From contig NZ_QAJK01000016.1 in the NCBI RefSeq assembly GCF_003852515.1, positions 1 through 64,000 of the forward strand: DNA of 64,000 nt, read 5' to 3'. This DNA is from Variovorax sp. KBW07. GTDB lineage: Bacteria; Pseudomonadota; Gammaproteobacteria; Burkholderiales; Burkholderiaceae_C. Below are positions 19,332 to 32,109 of the stretch, in pieces. A program made the translations under genes and the position numbers. The first letter of the stretch is position 1. Every line of letters begins with the position of its first letter. Under the pieces are notes generated by a model. The model was not told the DNA's origin. It saw only the letters and a program-made list of their open reading frames with translations, and made no database searches.

Positions 19332-21026
19332 TTGAAGCGACGCCTCATTCTGTTTGTCGGAATTGTGTTGGGCCTTGCCTATTTGATTCCCAATCATTCT
19401 CCGCCCTGGGTCGTTTTTCACGAAGACACAATTGCCGCCGTAGCCTTTCTGCCGCTGATGGTCTGGGGGGTGGGATTAAGAAAAACCAAGCCGACAATAA
19501 TGCTTGGTGTTTTCTTTCTGGCCCTTGTCCCCATAGCCCAGCTTCTGAGTGGGCAAGTTCTTTTTGCCAGCGATAGCTGGCTTGCCGCCTTGTATCTGAT
19601 GGGTTTTGCTTATTCGATACTTGCGGGCACTCGCATTACGTCGGAACCAGCTCCGCAGCAGAATCTGGCGTTGGCGGGGCTAGCTCCCTTGTTTGCGTGC
19701 TTTATATTTTCAGGATTGCTATCGGTAGCTGTCGCAATTCATCAATGGCTTGATCTGGGAATTCTAGGCCTGTACGTGGTAGATATGCGTTTTGGCGGGC
19801 GACCCTATGCGAATCTTGCCCAGCCTAATCAACTGGCAACCCTTCTTCTCCTAGGTGAACTTGGATTGATATTCATGTTCGAGATGCGGTTCATCCGCGC
19901 CCCAATTGCATTCGTCGGTGCAATGATGCTGGCCTTCGGATTGGCAATGACACAATCGCGTTCCGTCTTGATGGCGCTGCTTTTCTTTTGGATTGCATTT
20001 CTGGGGTTGAGAGCGCGCGCATCTCTGCGAACGCGGCTTTTGCCTTTGTCAATCGTAACGGCCTTCTACGCTTGCATAGCCTGGAAGTGGTTGGCTATCA
20101 ATGAGAAATTACTTCTCTCTGGTGGCACATCACTGGCAGAGCGTTTGAATCAGGATCTACGAATCACGATATGGGGGCAGATGCTGGATGCAATAACTCG
20201 CGCCCCGTGGCTGGGATATGGATGGAATCAAGTTCCAATTGCACAAAAATTAACGGCATTGGATCATCCTGCGACACATCATTATTTCACATCTGCTCAC
20301 AATTTTCTCGTCGATCTTGCCATCTGGTGTGGCCTGCCTATTGCAGTCTTCATCTCGGCGGGCCTTGTGGCATGGTTTATTGCACAAATAAAATATTGCC
20401 GAGACCCGTTGTCTTGGTGCGCACTGGTCGCAGTGCTCTTGGTGTTTGGGCATTCTTTGGTTGAATTTCCATTGTATTACGCCTATTTTTTATTGCCAGT
20501 TGGACTCTTAATGGGCGCGCTCCAAGTGAATTTGCCAAGAACACAGTGTTGGAATATTAAATTTCCTAACCCTGTGTTGTGGGCCGGAGGAGGTGCGGTA
20601 TTTGCGCTATTTTTTGCGATAGTCTCGGAATACCCTGGCTGGGAGCAAGAGTGGCAGCGCGTGAGGTTTGAAAAGGCAAGAATTGGCACGCGCGAAACAA
20701 CCGCACCGCCGAGAGCGTTCATTCTGACGGAATTTCCGGCGGTCCTGAAGTTTGCACGAACAGATCCGACGCGCGACATGCAAGCCGAGGATATTAATGA
20801 AATGCGACGTGTTGTCGAAAGATTTGGATGGGCCAACAATCTGTTCAAGTATGCGCTTGTAATGGGGTTGAATGGCGAGCCCAAAGAGGCCGAAGACGCA
20901 TTGGCTCGGCTGTGCAAAATGCACACAGAGAGAAACTGCCGCGAGGCCCGAGAAACCTGGCTTGAGTTGGCCACAGAGAAATATCCCGAGCTCGGCAAAA
21001 TCAAGTTGCCAGAGCTAGGTAATTAG
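19332..21026 (+). CDS. PglL-type O-oligosaccharyltransferase / O-antigen ligase family (Wzy_C), pilin-linked
   Basis: 564 aa polytopic inner-membrane protein with about 11-12 helices and a soluble C-terminal region (about 440-564). The N-terminal PNHSPPWVVFHED is the PglL_A-type motif. Conserved ligase residues include GRPYANLAQPNQLATLL (large periplasmic loop) and SAHNFLVDLAIWCGLP with the essential-type His. Such enzymes move a lipid-linked glycan onto Ser/Thr of exported proteins. I start at a TTG (19332) with GGAG 5 bases upstream; the frame opens at 19308 but that lies in the terminator. Lying directly after pilA, it is a strong candidate pilin glycosyltransferase. The gene is markedly AT-richer than the flanks. 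Confidence 0.85.
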   Translation: MKRRLILFVGIVLGLAYLIPNHSPPWVVFHEDTIAAVAFLPLMVWGVGLRKTKPTIMLGVFFLALVPIAQLLSGQVLFASDSWLAALYLMGFAYSILAGTRITSEPAPQQNLALAGLAPLFACFIFSGLLSVAVAIHQWLDLGILGLYVVDMRFGGRPYANLAQPNQLATLLLLGELGLIFMFEMRFIRAPIAFVGAMMLAFGLAMTQSRSVLMALLFFWIAFLGLRARASLRTRLLPLSIVTAFYACIAWKWLAINEKLLLSGGTSLAERLNQDLRITIWGQMLDAITRAPWLGYGWNQVPIAQKLTALDHPATHHYFTSAHNFLVDLAIWCGLPIAVFISAGLVAWFIAQIKYCRDPLSWCALVAVLLVFGHSLVEFPLYYAYFLLPVGLLMGALQVNLPRTQCWNIKFPNPVLWAGGGAVFALFFAIVSEYPGWEQEWQRVRFEKARIGTRETTAPPRAFILTEFPAVLKFARTDPTRDMQAEDINEMRRVVERFGWANNLFKYALVMGLNGEPKEAEDALARLCKMHTERNCREARETWLELATEKYPELGKIKLPELGN

Positions 21027-21077
21027 CGTGTCCCTCAAGCACTGCTTGATAGATGCAACTTATTGATAGAAGCGCAG

Positions 21078-23000
21078 ATGCAGAAATCTATTCTTGGTTG
21101 GCCGCGCGCGAAGAAGCAATTGATCGTCGTATGTCTCGACATCGGGCTGTCGCTTTTTTCGGTATGGCTGGCCTTCACGCTTCGACTCGATGCTTTTCAT
21201 CGGCCGGAAGGGGTTGAGTGGCTGCTCTATGCAGTCGCTCCCGCGCTGGCTATTCCGGTTTTCATAAAATTCGGCCTCTACCGCGCGATTTTTCGCTACA
21301 CCGGCATGGCCGCAATTCTTGCTACTGGCAAGGCGGTTGCCGTATATGGAATAGCTTTATTTCCCTTCATTTGGGGTCTTTATCATTGGGAGGGAATCCC
21401 TCGCAGCCTGATTATTCTGCAGCCGGTAATTTTTCTGCTATTTGTAAGCTCAAGCCGCACCTTGGGATGGCATTGGCTCGCAGGAAGTAATAGTGGCAGC
21501 GCGGCCAGACGTCTTCTCATCTATGGGGCAGGCACCGCTGGAGCTCAAACGGCCGCGGCGCTTTCAGGCGTAGATCACTATGCGTTGCTTGGTTTCATTG
21601 ATGATGATCATTCAAAGAACGGGCAGTCAATCAATGGCGTGCCTGTTTTTTTGGCAACAGAAATTCCGGAAACGATAAAGCGCCTCTCGATTACAGATGT
21701 ACTGCTCGCAATGCCGAGTGTAAGTCGGAAGAGACGAAATCAAATTATTGGACAGCTGCAACACTCATCTGCTCGTATTCGTTCGTTGCCCAGCTTGACT
21801 GATCTCGCAAGTGGCCGCATCACAGTCAGTGATTTTCGGGATCTAGATATAGAAGATTTGCTTGGACGCGAGCCAGTGACTTCTGACCCCGAACTTCTTG
21901 CGCGCGGTCTTGCAGGACATGTCGTCATGGTAACTGGTGCAGGTGGAAGTATCGGAAGTGAGCTCTGTCGCCAAATTATTCTGCAGAAGCCGAAAGAACT
22001 AGTTCTTATCGATCACAGTGAGTTTTTGCTTTATCGAATTCATCAGGAATTACTGCAATTAATCGCGCATGCCGATTTGACTGTGCGACTCACGCCGCGG
22101 CTCGCCAATGTCTGTAATTTCGAGCGCATTCATGCAATATGTCGGTTGCACAAGCCAGCGGTTATTTATCACGCGGCTGCGTACAAACATGTTCCGTTGG
22201 TCGAGCAGAATTCTGAAGAAGGAGTCATCAATAACGTACTCGGAACCTTGACTATGGCGCGCGTAGCCATTGAGGGGAGAGTAGATCGATTTGTGTTGAT
22301 TTCTACAGACAAAGCTGTTCGGCCCACCAATATCATGGGGGGAAGCAAACGAATTGCTGAAATGATTTTGCAATCTCTGGCCGCCAATAACGAATATCCA
22401 TTCGGCAAAAGTGATTGCAGTATCAGAGCAAGCGAGGGCACCCGAAGAACGTGCTTCTCCATGGTTCGCTTCGGCAACGTTCTCGGCTCCAGCGGAAGCG
22501 TTGTTCCACTTTTTAGATCACAGATTGCAGCAGGCGGACCGCTCACGGTCACTCATCCTGGGATTACGCGCTACTTCATGACAATTCCCGAGGCGGCCCA
22601 GCTGGTCTTGCACGCCGGTGCAATGGCTGAGGAAGGGGACTTATTCGTGCTCGATATGGGGAGTCCGGTGAAAATCATTGATTTGGCCAAACAAATGATT
22701 GCGTTATCCGGGCATACCGTTCGGGACGCCGAAAATCCTGCTGGCGACATTCAAATCACTTTCACCGGACTGCGCCCCGGTGAAAAGCTGTTTGAAGAGC
22801 TGTTGATCGGTGAAAATCCATTGCCGACCGATCATCCTCGAATCATTCGAGCGAGAGAGGATTTTGTGCGCTGGCCTGAGTTTTCTGGGTACCTCCAGGA
22901 ACTTTTAAGTGCCGCGCATTGTGGAAATTCACATTTGATGCAAGAAACAATGTGCAAATTGATCCCCGGCTTTAAGCCGAAGACGGTTGTAATCCAATAA
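21078..23000 (+). CDS. NDP-sugar 4,6-dehydratase, PglF/WbpM/CapD type (membrane form)
   Basis: 640 aa. Four N-terminal membrane helices (about 10-120) and a nucleotide-binding linker (LLIYGAGTAGAQ) precede the catalytic SDR domain (about 275-600). NAD motif: VTGAGGSIGSELC. The active site has STDKAVRPTNIMGGSKR, the Met-x3-Lys variant that replaces Tyr-x3-Lys in WbpM/PglF. It makes a UDP-4-keto-6-deoxy sugar from UDP-GlcNAc, the entry to bacillosamine- or FucNAc-type sugars. I start at ATG 21078; a TTG five codons earlier is possible. It is AT-rich like the ligase before it. PglE-like and PglC-like partners lie at the far end of the locus. Confidence 0.9.
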   Translation: MQKSILGWPRAKKQLIVVCLDIGLSLFSVWLAFTLRLDAFHRPEGVEWLLYAVAPALAIPVFIKFGLYRAIFRYTGMAAILATGKAVAVYGIALFPFIWGLYHWEGIPRSLIILQPVIFLLFVSSSRTLGWHWLAGSNSGSAARRLLIYGAGTAGAQTAAALSGVDHYALLGFIDDDHSKNGQSINGVPVFLATEIPETIKRLSITDVLLAMPSVSRKRRNQIIGQLQHSSARIRSLPSLTDLASGRITVSDFRDLDIEDLLGREPVTSDPELLARGLAGHVVMVTGAGGSIGSELCRQIILQKPKELVLIDHSEFLLYRIHQELLQLIAHADLTVRLTPRLANVCNFERIHAICRLHKPAVIYHAAAYKHVPLVEQNSEEGVINNVLGTLTMARVAIEGRVDRFVLISTDKAVRPTNIMGGSKRIAEMILQSLAANNEYPFGKSDCSIRASEGTRRTCFSMVRFGNVLGSSGSVVPLFRSQIAAGGPLTVTHPGITRYFMTIPEAAQLVLHAGAMAEEGDLFVLDMGSPVKIIDLAKQMIALSGHTVRDAENPAGDIQITFTGLRPGEKLFEELLIGENPLPTDHPRIIRAREDFVRWPEFSGYLQELLSAAHCGNSHLMQETMCKLIPGFKPKTVVIQ

Positions 23001-23004
23001 TATA

Positions 23005-25830
<2,826 letters not shown>

Positions 25831-25834
<4 letters not shown>

Positions 25835-26958
25835 GTGACAAGATGGAGTTCGTGGACCTGAAGGCTCAGTACCGGGCCTTGAAGGTGCAAATCGACGAGC
25901 GCATTCAGCGGGTGCTCGACCATGGTCAATACATCATGGGCCCCGAGGTGGCAGAGCTTGAGGAAAAACTGGTTGCATTCACCGGCGCCAAGCACTGCAT
26001 CACGGTTGCGAGCGGGACGGAAGCACTGCTTGTTTCATTGATGGCCATGGGCTTGAAGCCTGGCGACGAGGTCATCACGACGCCGTTCACCTTTGCAGCC
26101 ACCGCTGAAATGATCGTGCTGCTGGGCGGGAAGCCGGTGTTCGTGGATATCGAACCCGACACCTGCAACATTGATGCAAACTTGATCGAAGCAAAGATCA
26201 GTGCTCGAACACGCGCCATCATGCCGGTGAGTCTGTATGGCCAGTGTGCTGATATGGACGAGATCAATGCCATCGCAGCACGGCACGGCTTGCTCGTGAT
26301 CGAGGATGCGGCCCAGAGCTTTGGGGCAACCTACAAGGACAGGCGGAGCTGCAATCTCAGCACCTTTGGTTGCACCAGCTTCTTTCCCAGCAAACCGTTG
26401 GGTTGCTATGGCGATGGCGGGGCAATTTTCACGAGCGACGATGCATTGGCACAGGCCTGCCGGGAAATTCGCGTGCATGGGCAGAGCGCGCGATATACGC
26501 ACACCCGTGTCGGTGTCGGGGGGCGAATGGATACGCTGCAGTGCGCGATCGTGCTGGCAAAGTTGAATCGTTTCGACTGGGAGCTGACGACGCGTAAATC
26601 GATCGGTGATCGCTATGGAGCGCTGCTCCGAAATGTGCCCGGCATCCGCCTGCTTGCCGTGCGTTCCGACCGCGATTGCGTTTGGGCTCAGTACACCGTA
26701 TTTACGACGCAACGCGCGTCTGTTCAGGCTGCGCTCCATGCAGCGGGTATCCCGACCATGGTGCACTATCCAAAGCCGATACACCATCAGCCCGCTTACG
26801 CGCAGCACGGCCTTCCTGAGTGCTGCCCCCAAAGCCAACTCGCTGGTGAACTGGTGATTAGCTTGCCGATGAGCCCGGATCTGACAACGACGCAGCAAGA
26901 GAATGTGGTCCACAGGCTGCGTGCGACCCTGGGCCAAGTCGGCTCTGCCAAGACCTAA
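25831..26958 (+). CDS. wbpE: UDP-2-acetamido-3-keto-glucuronate aminotransferase (DegT/DnrJ family, WbpE/WlbC type)
   Basis: 375 aa PLP enzyme. PLP Lys is K188 in [14 protein letters not shown]. Other marks are [44 protein letters not shown], and the C-terminal [13 protein letters not shown] (H-x-P-x-H, substrate contact). It transfers an amino group to C3 of the keto sugar. The start overlaps the acetyltransferase stop (ATGA); the frame open to 25603 is only a shadow. With genes at 23005, 24297, 25253 and 32110 it completes the UDP-ManNAc(3NAc)A set. Confidence 0.9.
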
Positions 26959-26970
26959 TTCGAAAATTCA

Positions 26971-27960
26971 ATGATCCAAGGTAAGACCATCTTTATTACT
27001 GGCGGCGCCGGCTTTATCGCCAGCACGTTGATTGCGCGACTGGCCGATCGGAACCGTATCGTGGTGTACGACAACTACACGCGCAACACCTTGGCTTCGA
27101 CGCCCTTTGACAAGCATCCGAACGTCGTGCAAGTGGAGGGCGATGTGCTGGATGTCGAGCACTTGAAGAAACACATGCAGGGTGCGCATGTGGTGGTTCA
27201 TGCCGCCGCAATTGCCGGCATCGAAAGCACGGTTCGCAACCCCGTACAGACCATGCGTGTGAACATGCTTGGCACTGCAAACGCACTAGAGGCGGCGCAT
27301 CAGATCGGCAGCGTCGAGCGTTTCCTGGAGTTTTCGACCTCCGAGGTATTTGGCTCGCAGGCCTTCAAGGTCAATGAGGGTTCACAGGCTGTCACAGGCG
27401 CGGTTGGCGAAGCACGCTGGACCTATGCAGTGAGCAAACTCGCGGGAGAGCATCTTACGCACGCGTACTTCAAGCAGTTCGGGCTGCCAACAGTGACACT
27501 TCGGCCCTTCAATGTCTATGGCCCCGGGCAGACCGGCGAAGGAGCCCTGTCGATTTTCATCCGCAAGGCGCTGAAAGGAGAAGATCTATTGATCTTTGGC
27601 GACGGTACGCAGATTCGCGCATGGTGTTTCGTCGATGACATGGTCGACGGCGTGATGTGTGCGCTTGAGCACCCCAACGCAATCGGTGAGTCGTTCAACA
27701 TAGGCAATGCACGTGCTGTGACCACCATCTATGGTCTGGCCGAGGCCGTATGCCGCGTGGTGGGAACAAAATCGCGCATCTTGTTCCGACCGGCGCTGTC
27801 TGCGGATATCGAACTGCGCATTCCGAACGTCGACAAGGCGACCGAGCACATCGGATTCAGCGCCGCTGTCGATCTTGAAGAGGGACTGCGTCGTACGGTG
27901 AAATGGATTGCCGAGAACGAGCACACGCTACCGGCGCTGGCACCGATCTTCAGGACCTGA
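26971..27960 (+). CDS. NAD-dependent epimerase/dehydratase (extended SDR, nucleotide-sugar type)
   Basis: 329 aa. NAD motif TGGAGFIAS at about 10-18 (TGxxGFIG with Ala for Gly), catalytic STSEV and YAVSK, and the sugar-nucleotide region [10 protein letters not shown] then [19 protein letters not shown]. This resembles UDP-glucose 4-epimerases and UDP-glucuronate decarboxylases, but the exact reaction cannot be told. It is 12 bp downstream of the WbpE-like gene and 3 bp before another DegT-type gene, with which it may form a 4-keto/4-amino sugar branch. Confidence 0.85.
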   Translation: MIQGKTIFITGGAGFIASTLIARLADRNRIVVYDNYTRNTLASTPFDKHPNVVQVEGDVLDVEHLKKHMQGAHVVVHAAAIAGIESTVRNPVQTMRVNMLGTANALEAAHQIGSVERFLEFSTSEVFGSQAFKVNEGSQAVTGAVGEARWTYAVSKLAGEHLTHAYFKQFGLPTVTLRPFNVYGPGQTGEGALSIFIRKALKGEDLLIFGDGTQIRAWCFVDDMVDGVMCALEHPNAIGESFNIGNARAVTTIYGLAEAVCRVVGTKSRILFRPALSADIELRIPNVDKATEHIGFSAAVDLEEGLRRTVKWIAENEHTLPALAPIFRT

Positions 27961-27963
27961 GCC

Positions 27964-29088
27964 ATGCTTCGTTTGTCGCGACCGCACATCGACGATGAGG
28001 GAATCGCCGCAGTTGTGGAAGTTCTTCGGTCCGGCCAATTGGTATACGGTGCTCAAGGGCATGCGTTCGAGCGCGAACTCGAGGCTTGGCTCGGCTGTTC
28101 ACATGCGGTCCTCGTTTCTTCGGGCACAGCCGCCCTTCACCTTTCACTCGTGGCTTTGGGTGTGGGACCCGGAGATGCCGTGCTGGTGCCCGATTTCACG
28201 TTCCCGGCAACCGCGAACGTGGTGCTCTTGGCAGGCGCCAAACCGGTTTTTGTGGATGTAGATCCAGGCAGCTACTGTGTTACGCCGAATGCGATAGCCG
28301 CAGCCGTCGAGAGCTGGCATGGTCCCGAACGCTTGCGAGCGGTAATGCCGGTGCACGAGTTCGGCAGTCCGGTTGATATGACGGGGCTACGGGCGGTGGC
28401 TCGGCATCATTCACTGCACGTGGTTGAGGATGCCGCTTGTGCTATCGGTGCTGTGCACGAAGGGCGCAAGGTCGGTACGTTTGGCGACATCGGCTGTTTC
28501 TCGCTGCACCCACGCAAGACGTTGACCACTGGTGAAGGGGGCATTCTCGTTACCGATGATGCGACGCTCGCACACCGTCTGCGCCGTCTGCGCAATCACG
28601 GCATGGAACGCGGTGCTGTGGGCATGCAGTTTCACGAGGCGGGTTTCAACTATCGATTGACCGATATCCAGTCGGCGCTGGGGCGGTCTCAACTACCGCG
28701 CCTGCAGGGATGGATAGAAGCGCGTCGTGTGCTGGCTCAGACTTATCTCTTGGCGTTGGCGCCGCTTGCGCGACGCGGCCTGATCGATCTGCCGATCGAC
28801 AGTCCTGGCCATAGCTGGCAAACCTTCATGGTGGTGTTGGCCGATGGAATCGACCGCGCAGCGGTGATTCTGCGGCTGGCCGAGGCCGGGATTGAGGTGA
28901 ACGTCGGCGCCCAGTGCCTGTCGATGCAGCAATCATTCGAAAAATTTGTTGCGACTGATCCCCAGGCAGTTTCAGCGCGTCTGTACCGTCAGGGGTTGGC
29001 GCTGCCGTTCTGCGAACAGTACAACAACGCCGATGTTGTTCGGGTATCTGCGATGCTCGAGTCGGTGTTGCAGGGCTCGCATGTTTGA
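27964..29088 (+). CDS. DegT/DnrJ/EryC1/StrS family sugar aminotransferase
   Basis: 374 aa PLP-dependent nucleotide-sugar aminotransferase. PLP Lys K185 in HPRKTLTTGEGG, with VSSGTAALHLSLVALGVGPGDAV, PDFTFPATANVV and EDAACAIGA. It differs clearly from the WbpE-like enzyme and the third DegT gene at 35162. It probably acts on the product of the adjacent epimerase/dehydratase, but the sugar is unknown. The C-terminal region lacks the H-x-P-x-H of the WbpE neighbour. Its stop lies inside the first codons of a 56-codon gene. Confidence 0.87.
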   Translation: MLRLSRPHIDDEGIAAVVEVLRSGQLVYGAQGHAFERELEAWLGCSHAVLVSSGTAALHLSLVALGVGPGDAVLVPDFTFPATANVVLLAGAKPVFVDVDPGSYCVTPNAIAAAVESWHGPERLRAVMPVHEFGSPVDMTGLRAVARHHSLHVVEDAACAIGAVHEGRKVGTFGDIGCFSLHPRKTLTTGEGGILVTDDATLAHRLRRLRNHGMERGAVGMQFHEAGFNYRLTDIQSALGRSQLPRLQGWIEARRVLAQTYLLALAPLARRGLIDLPIDSPGHSWQTFMVVLADGIDRAAVILRLAEAGIEVNVGAQCLSMQQSFEKFVATDPQAVSARLYRQGLALPFCEQYNNADVVRVSAMLESVLQGSHV

Positions 29089-29251
29089 ATTCTTGAAATC
29101 CCTCGAGCCAGACATCGAAGCACTGATGCGCGAGGTGCTGGACGCACCCTGTGCAATTGTCGCCAGCTCTTCGGCCAGCACCATTGCGCAGGTCTCGGAC
29201 GCATTCAGGCAACGTCTGAGCGATGAGCTACTTGCCCAGCGAAGCGGGTGA
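29081..29251 (+). CDS. Small protein of 56 aa, unknown function
   Basis: The sequence begins MFEFLKSLEPDIEALM and ends LSDELLAQRSG. It is amphipathic, with acidic and hydrophobic residues spaced like helices and no clear membrane span. Evidence for coding: AGGG 5 bases before ATG, an 8-bp overlap with the preceding aminotransferase stop, and a 4-bp GTGA overlap with the following glycosyltransferase. This is the same coupling style as most genes of the operon. I do not recognise a family. It could be a small partner of a neighbouring enzyme or the remnant of a longer gene. Confidence 0.5.
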   Translation: MFEFLKSLEPDIEALMREVLDAPCAIVASSSASTIAQVSDAFRQRLSDELLAQRSG

Positions 29252-30594
29252 GCTCGAAGAACATGGTTCCTCGAAATTTCTCCAGGGTTTTGATCGGACC
29301 AGTCGAAGTTGCTGGCGTGGCGCAGGGATTACAGAAGGGGTTGGCGCAACTCAACATCTCTTCGGATCTGGTATTGGAGTGCCAACATCCCTTTGGCTAC
29401 GCAGCTCAGGAGCCCGCGTCCCTGCTGGTGAAAGTGTGGAAGTGGGCGGGTACACAGGCGCGAAAGATCCCCATGCGGTTGCTTCCGCTGAAGGGGCTTG
29501 CCTATGCGTGCCACCTCGTGTTGTGCTGGCCAGTATTGCTTTGGGCGCTCTTTCGCTACGATGCCTTTGTATTTCTGGCGGGAAAAACCCTGACCAACAC
29601 ATCGCTTGAGCTCTTGCTGTTGCGCGTGCTGCGCAAGCCGGTGGTCGTTATTTTTCTTGGTTCGGATTCGCGTCCGCCCTACATCAATGGGGCGTGGCCC
29701 ATGTCAACGGTTGCCGCCATGTGCCGTGCGACTCTTCGTCAGAAGCGCAAGGTGCGCCGAATCGAACGTCAAGCGACGGTATGCGTCAACGCCCCTGGGA
29801 CCTCTCATTTCCACGAGCGTCCGGTCATAAATTGGTTCGCTCTCGGGCTGCCGCGTGACGTTTCGGCTGTGGCACAGACCGTCGTAGATACCAAGAAATT
29901 ATCAACAACGCCGCTGCGGATCATTCACAGTCCTTCCAATTCCGCCGTCAAGGGGACGGCCCTGATTCAAGCCGCTGTCGAGCGTTTGCAGCGGCGCGGC
30001 GTACAGATCGAACTGGTCACACTCAAGGGCCTGTCGAACGAGGCCGTGCTCACCGCGCTGCAACGCTGTGATCTGGTCATCGATCAGATGTATTCAGACA
30101 CGCCCATGGCTGGCTTTGCTGCCGAGGCTGCGTTGTTCGGCAAGCCGACCCTCGTGGGGGGCTACTTCGCGCGTGACATGCCGAGTGCATTGACGGGCAT
30201 GCCCGTGCCACCGACGCGATTTGTCGCGCCCGACCTCCTCGAGCAGGCGCTGGATGAACTGGTGTGCTCCGCCGCCGCCCGCGCGGAACTGGCAGATGCA
30301 GCTCGGCATTTCGTTCAATCCGAATGGTCTTGCCAAGAGGTCGCTGGACGACTGCTTCGGATCATTCGTGGCGAAGCACCAGCCACTTGGTGGTACGACC
30401 CAGCTGATGTCACCTATCTTGCAGGCTGTGGTCTATCGGAAAGCGCCGCTCAAGAGCGCGTGCGTCAACTCATCAATCACGCAGGCATCGGCGCGTTGCA
30501 AGTCAAGGACAAGCCTGGGCTCGAAACGGCGTTTGCAAGTTGGGCCAAAGTGCAGTCTGCGGGGGCGCCAGCCGATGATGGGGCTGCACCGTGA
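29248..30594 (+). CDS. Glycosyltransferase-like protein (GT-B fold, family uncertain)
   Basis: 448 aa. No well-known GT signature is complete, but the second half looks like a GT-B donor domain: PLRIIHSPSNSAVKGTALIQAAVERL, then VLTALQRCDLVIDQMYSDTPMAGFAAEAALFGKPTLVGG. In family 4-type enzymes this region binds the nucleotide sugar. The first half has a hydrophobic stretch (about 85-115) that may touch the membrane. The start is a GTG overlapping the previous stop; an ATG five codons later (MVPRNFSRVL) is an alternative. It would add one sugar to the undecaprenyl-linked glycan on the cytoplasmic face. Confidence 0.65.
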   Translation: MSSKNMVPRNFSRVLIGPVEVAGVAQGLQKGLAQLNISSDLVLECQHPFGYAAQEPASLLVKVWKWAGTQARKIPMRLLPLKGLAYACHLVLCWPVLLWALFRYDAFVFLAGKTLTNTSLELLLLRVLRKPVVVIFLGSDSRPPYINGAWPMSTVAAMCRATLRQKRKVRRIERQATVCVNAPGTSHFHERPVINWFALGLPRDVSAVAQTVVDTKKLSTTPLRIIHSPSNSAVKGTALIQAAVERLQRRGVQIELVTLKGLSNEAVLTALQRCDLVIDQMYSDTPMAGFAAEAALFGKPTLVGGYFARDMPSALTGMPVPPTRFVAPDLLEQALDELVCSAAARAELADAARHFVQSEWSCQEVAGRLLRIIRGEAPATWWYDPADVTYLAGCGLSESAAQERVRQLINHAGIGALQVKDKPGLETAFASWAKVQSAGAPADDGAAP

Positions 30595-32066
30595 TGGAGC
30601 GGCTATTGCGAGATGGCATGGTGTATGCCATCGCAGCCGTGTTCTCTCGCGGTGTGACGTTCCTTATCGTTCCGATCTACACCCGCCTGCTCAATCCACA
30701 GAGCTATGGCGCGCTTGACCTTATCCTGACGGCCGGCTTGTTGATAAATCTGGTCGTAGCCTTGGAGGTTGGGCAGGGGCTCGCACGAGAGTGGGCGGAG
30801 CAGCCAGGAGCAGCGCATGGCCGTAGTCTGGCCAGCACGGCAGTCACATTCACTTTGTTCGCGCATCTCGGGTTTCTGGCATTGGCGCTTTTGATGTCGC
30901 CGGCGTTGACACAAGCGCTCTTGGGTTCAACGGAGTTCTTATCCGAATTCCGTGTCGGCCTGATCTTCATCGCTGCGAATGCGGTTTTCCTGCAATTGCA
31001 GAATCAATTTCGCTGGAACTTGCGCGCGCGCAGCTATGCTGCAGTCAGCATCCTTTACGGTGTACTTACTCTCTGTTTTGGCGCGGGACTGGGTTGGATC
31101 TACGGGCTGCAAGGAATCTTCTGGGGCCAAGCGCTGGCTGCTGCAATCGGCTGCGTAGTCAGTGCCGTATTGCTGCGAGGGCGGATCGGTCTGACTCTTG
31201 CCAGACCAGATCTGCTTCGCATGCTGCGCTATTCATTACCGTTGGTGCCAAGCGGCGTAGCAATATTCGCGAGTTTTTATGTCAATCGATGGATTCTTTC
31301 GATGGCTTCGTCATTGGCGGAGGTTGGGATTTTCAGCGTTGGACAGCGAATCGCGGGATTGACTTTGCTGCTCATTGTGGGGTTGCAGGGGGCATTGACT
31401 CCCCTTATTTATCGACACCATCGTGAGCCTGGTGTGCCGGCGCAACTGGCGCGTATTTTTGAGGTATTTGTCGGGGTCGCGATGCTGGTATGTCTGCTGC
31501 TTAGCGCGTTTTCGCGGGACTTGATTGGCTGGGTGGCATCGGATGAATTTCAGGCTTCGGCGGCGCTTTTGCCTTGGTTGGCGCCCGCGGCACTACTGAG
31601 TCAAATGTACATTTTTATGCCTGGAATTGCGATCGCCCGCAAAACGCTGTGGCAGCTATCTCTCACCAGCCTGAGCGCTGCGCTGGCCATCGGCTTGAAT
31701 CTGTGGCTGATCCCAAAATGGGGTGCACTAGGCGCGGCCATTGCAAGTTGCATGACCTCTGCTGTATTCCTGCTGCTTTGGTGTGCAGCCAGTCAGCGCC
31801 TATATGCTTTGCCGCTTCGTTGGCGAGCTCTGGCGTCGGCGACTGCCATCTACATTGCCATGGTCTGCTTGGTGTCGTGGGGGGATCATCTCGCTTCGAC
31901 CATCAATGTCTCTGTCATATTGAAGCTCTTGGCCATTGGCTCAATGGCTGTAATTTTCAATTGCCTTGGCTTGTTTCAATGGCGTGAATTGACCCGACTC
32001 CGTTCTGAGCAGAAATTCGTCAATTCGAACATGCACTCTGCATCTCGAGGGGTGAGGTGCGAATGA
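30594..32066 (+). CDS. Polysaccharide flippase, Wzx/MATE-like
   Basis: 490 aa with about 12-14 hydrophobic helices. The N-terminus RDGMVYAIAAVFSRGVTFLIVPIYTRLL is the typical opening of Wzx-type flippases (polysaccharide biosynthesis protein family). It would turn the finished lipid-linked oligosaccharide to the periplasmic face, where the PglL-type ligases act. The start overlaps the preceding stop (TGATG); a GTG one codon earlier is possible. It is followed by a 43-bp gap, one of the few untranslated spaces in this operon. Confidence 0.88.
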   Translation: MERLLRDGMVYAIAAVFSRGVTFLIVPIYTRLLNPQSYGALDLILTAGLLINLVVALEVGQGLAREWAEQPGAAHGRSLASTAVTFTLFAHLGFLALALLMSPALTQALLGSTEFLSEFRVGLIFIAANAVFLQLQNQFRWNLRARSYAAVSILYGVLTLCFGAGLGWIYGLQGIFWGQALAAAIGCVVSAVLLRGRIGLTLARPDLLRMLRYSLPLVPSGVAIFASFYVNRWILSMASSLAEVGIFSVGQRIAGLTLLLIVGLQGALTPLIYRHHREPGVPAQLARIFEVFVGVAMLVCLLLSAFSRDLIGWVASDEFQASAALLPWLAPAALLSQMYIFMPGIAIARKTLWQLSLTSLSAALAIGLNLWLIPKWGALGAAIASCMTSAVFLLLWCAASQRLYALPLRWRALASATAIYIAMVCLVSWGDHLASTINVSVILKLLAIGSMAVIFNCLGLFQWRELTRLRSEQKFVNSNMHSASRGVRCE

Positions 32067-32109
32067 GTCAGCAAGCAGTCTTTTCTAGCGATGCTTTGAG
32101 TCAGTTGAT

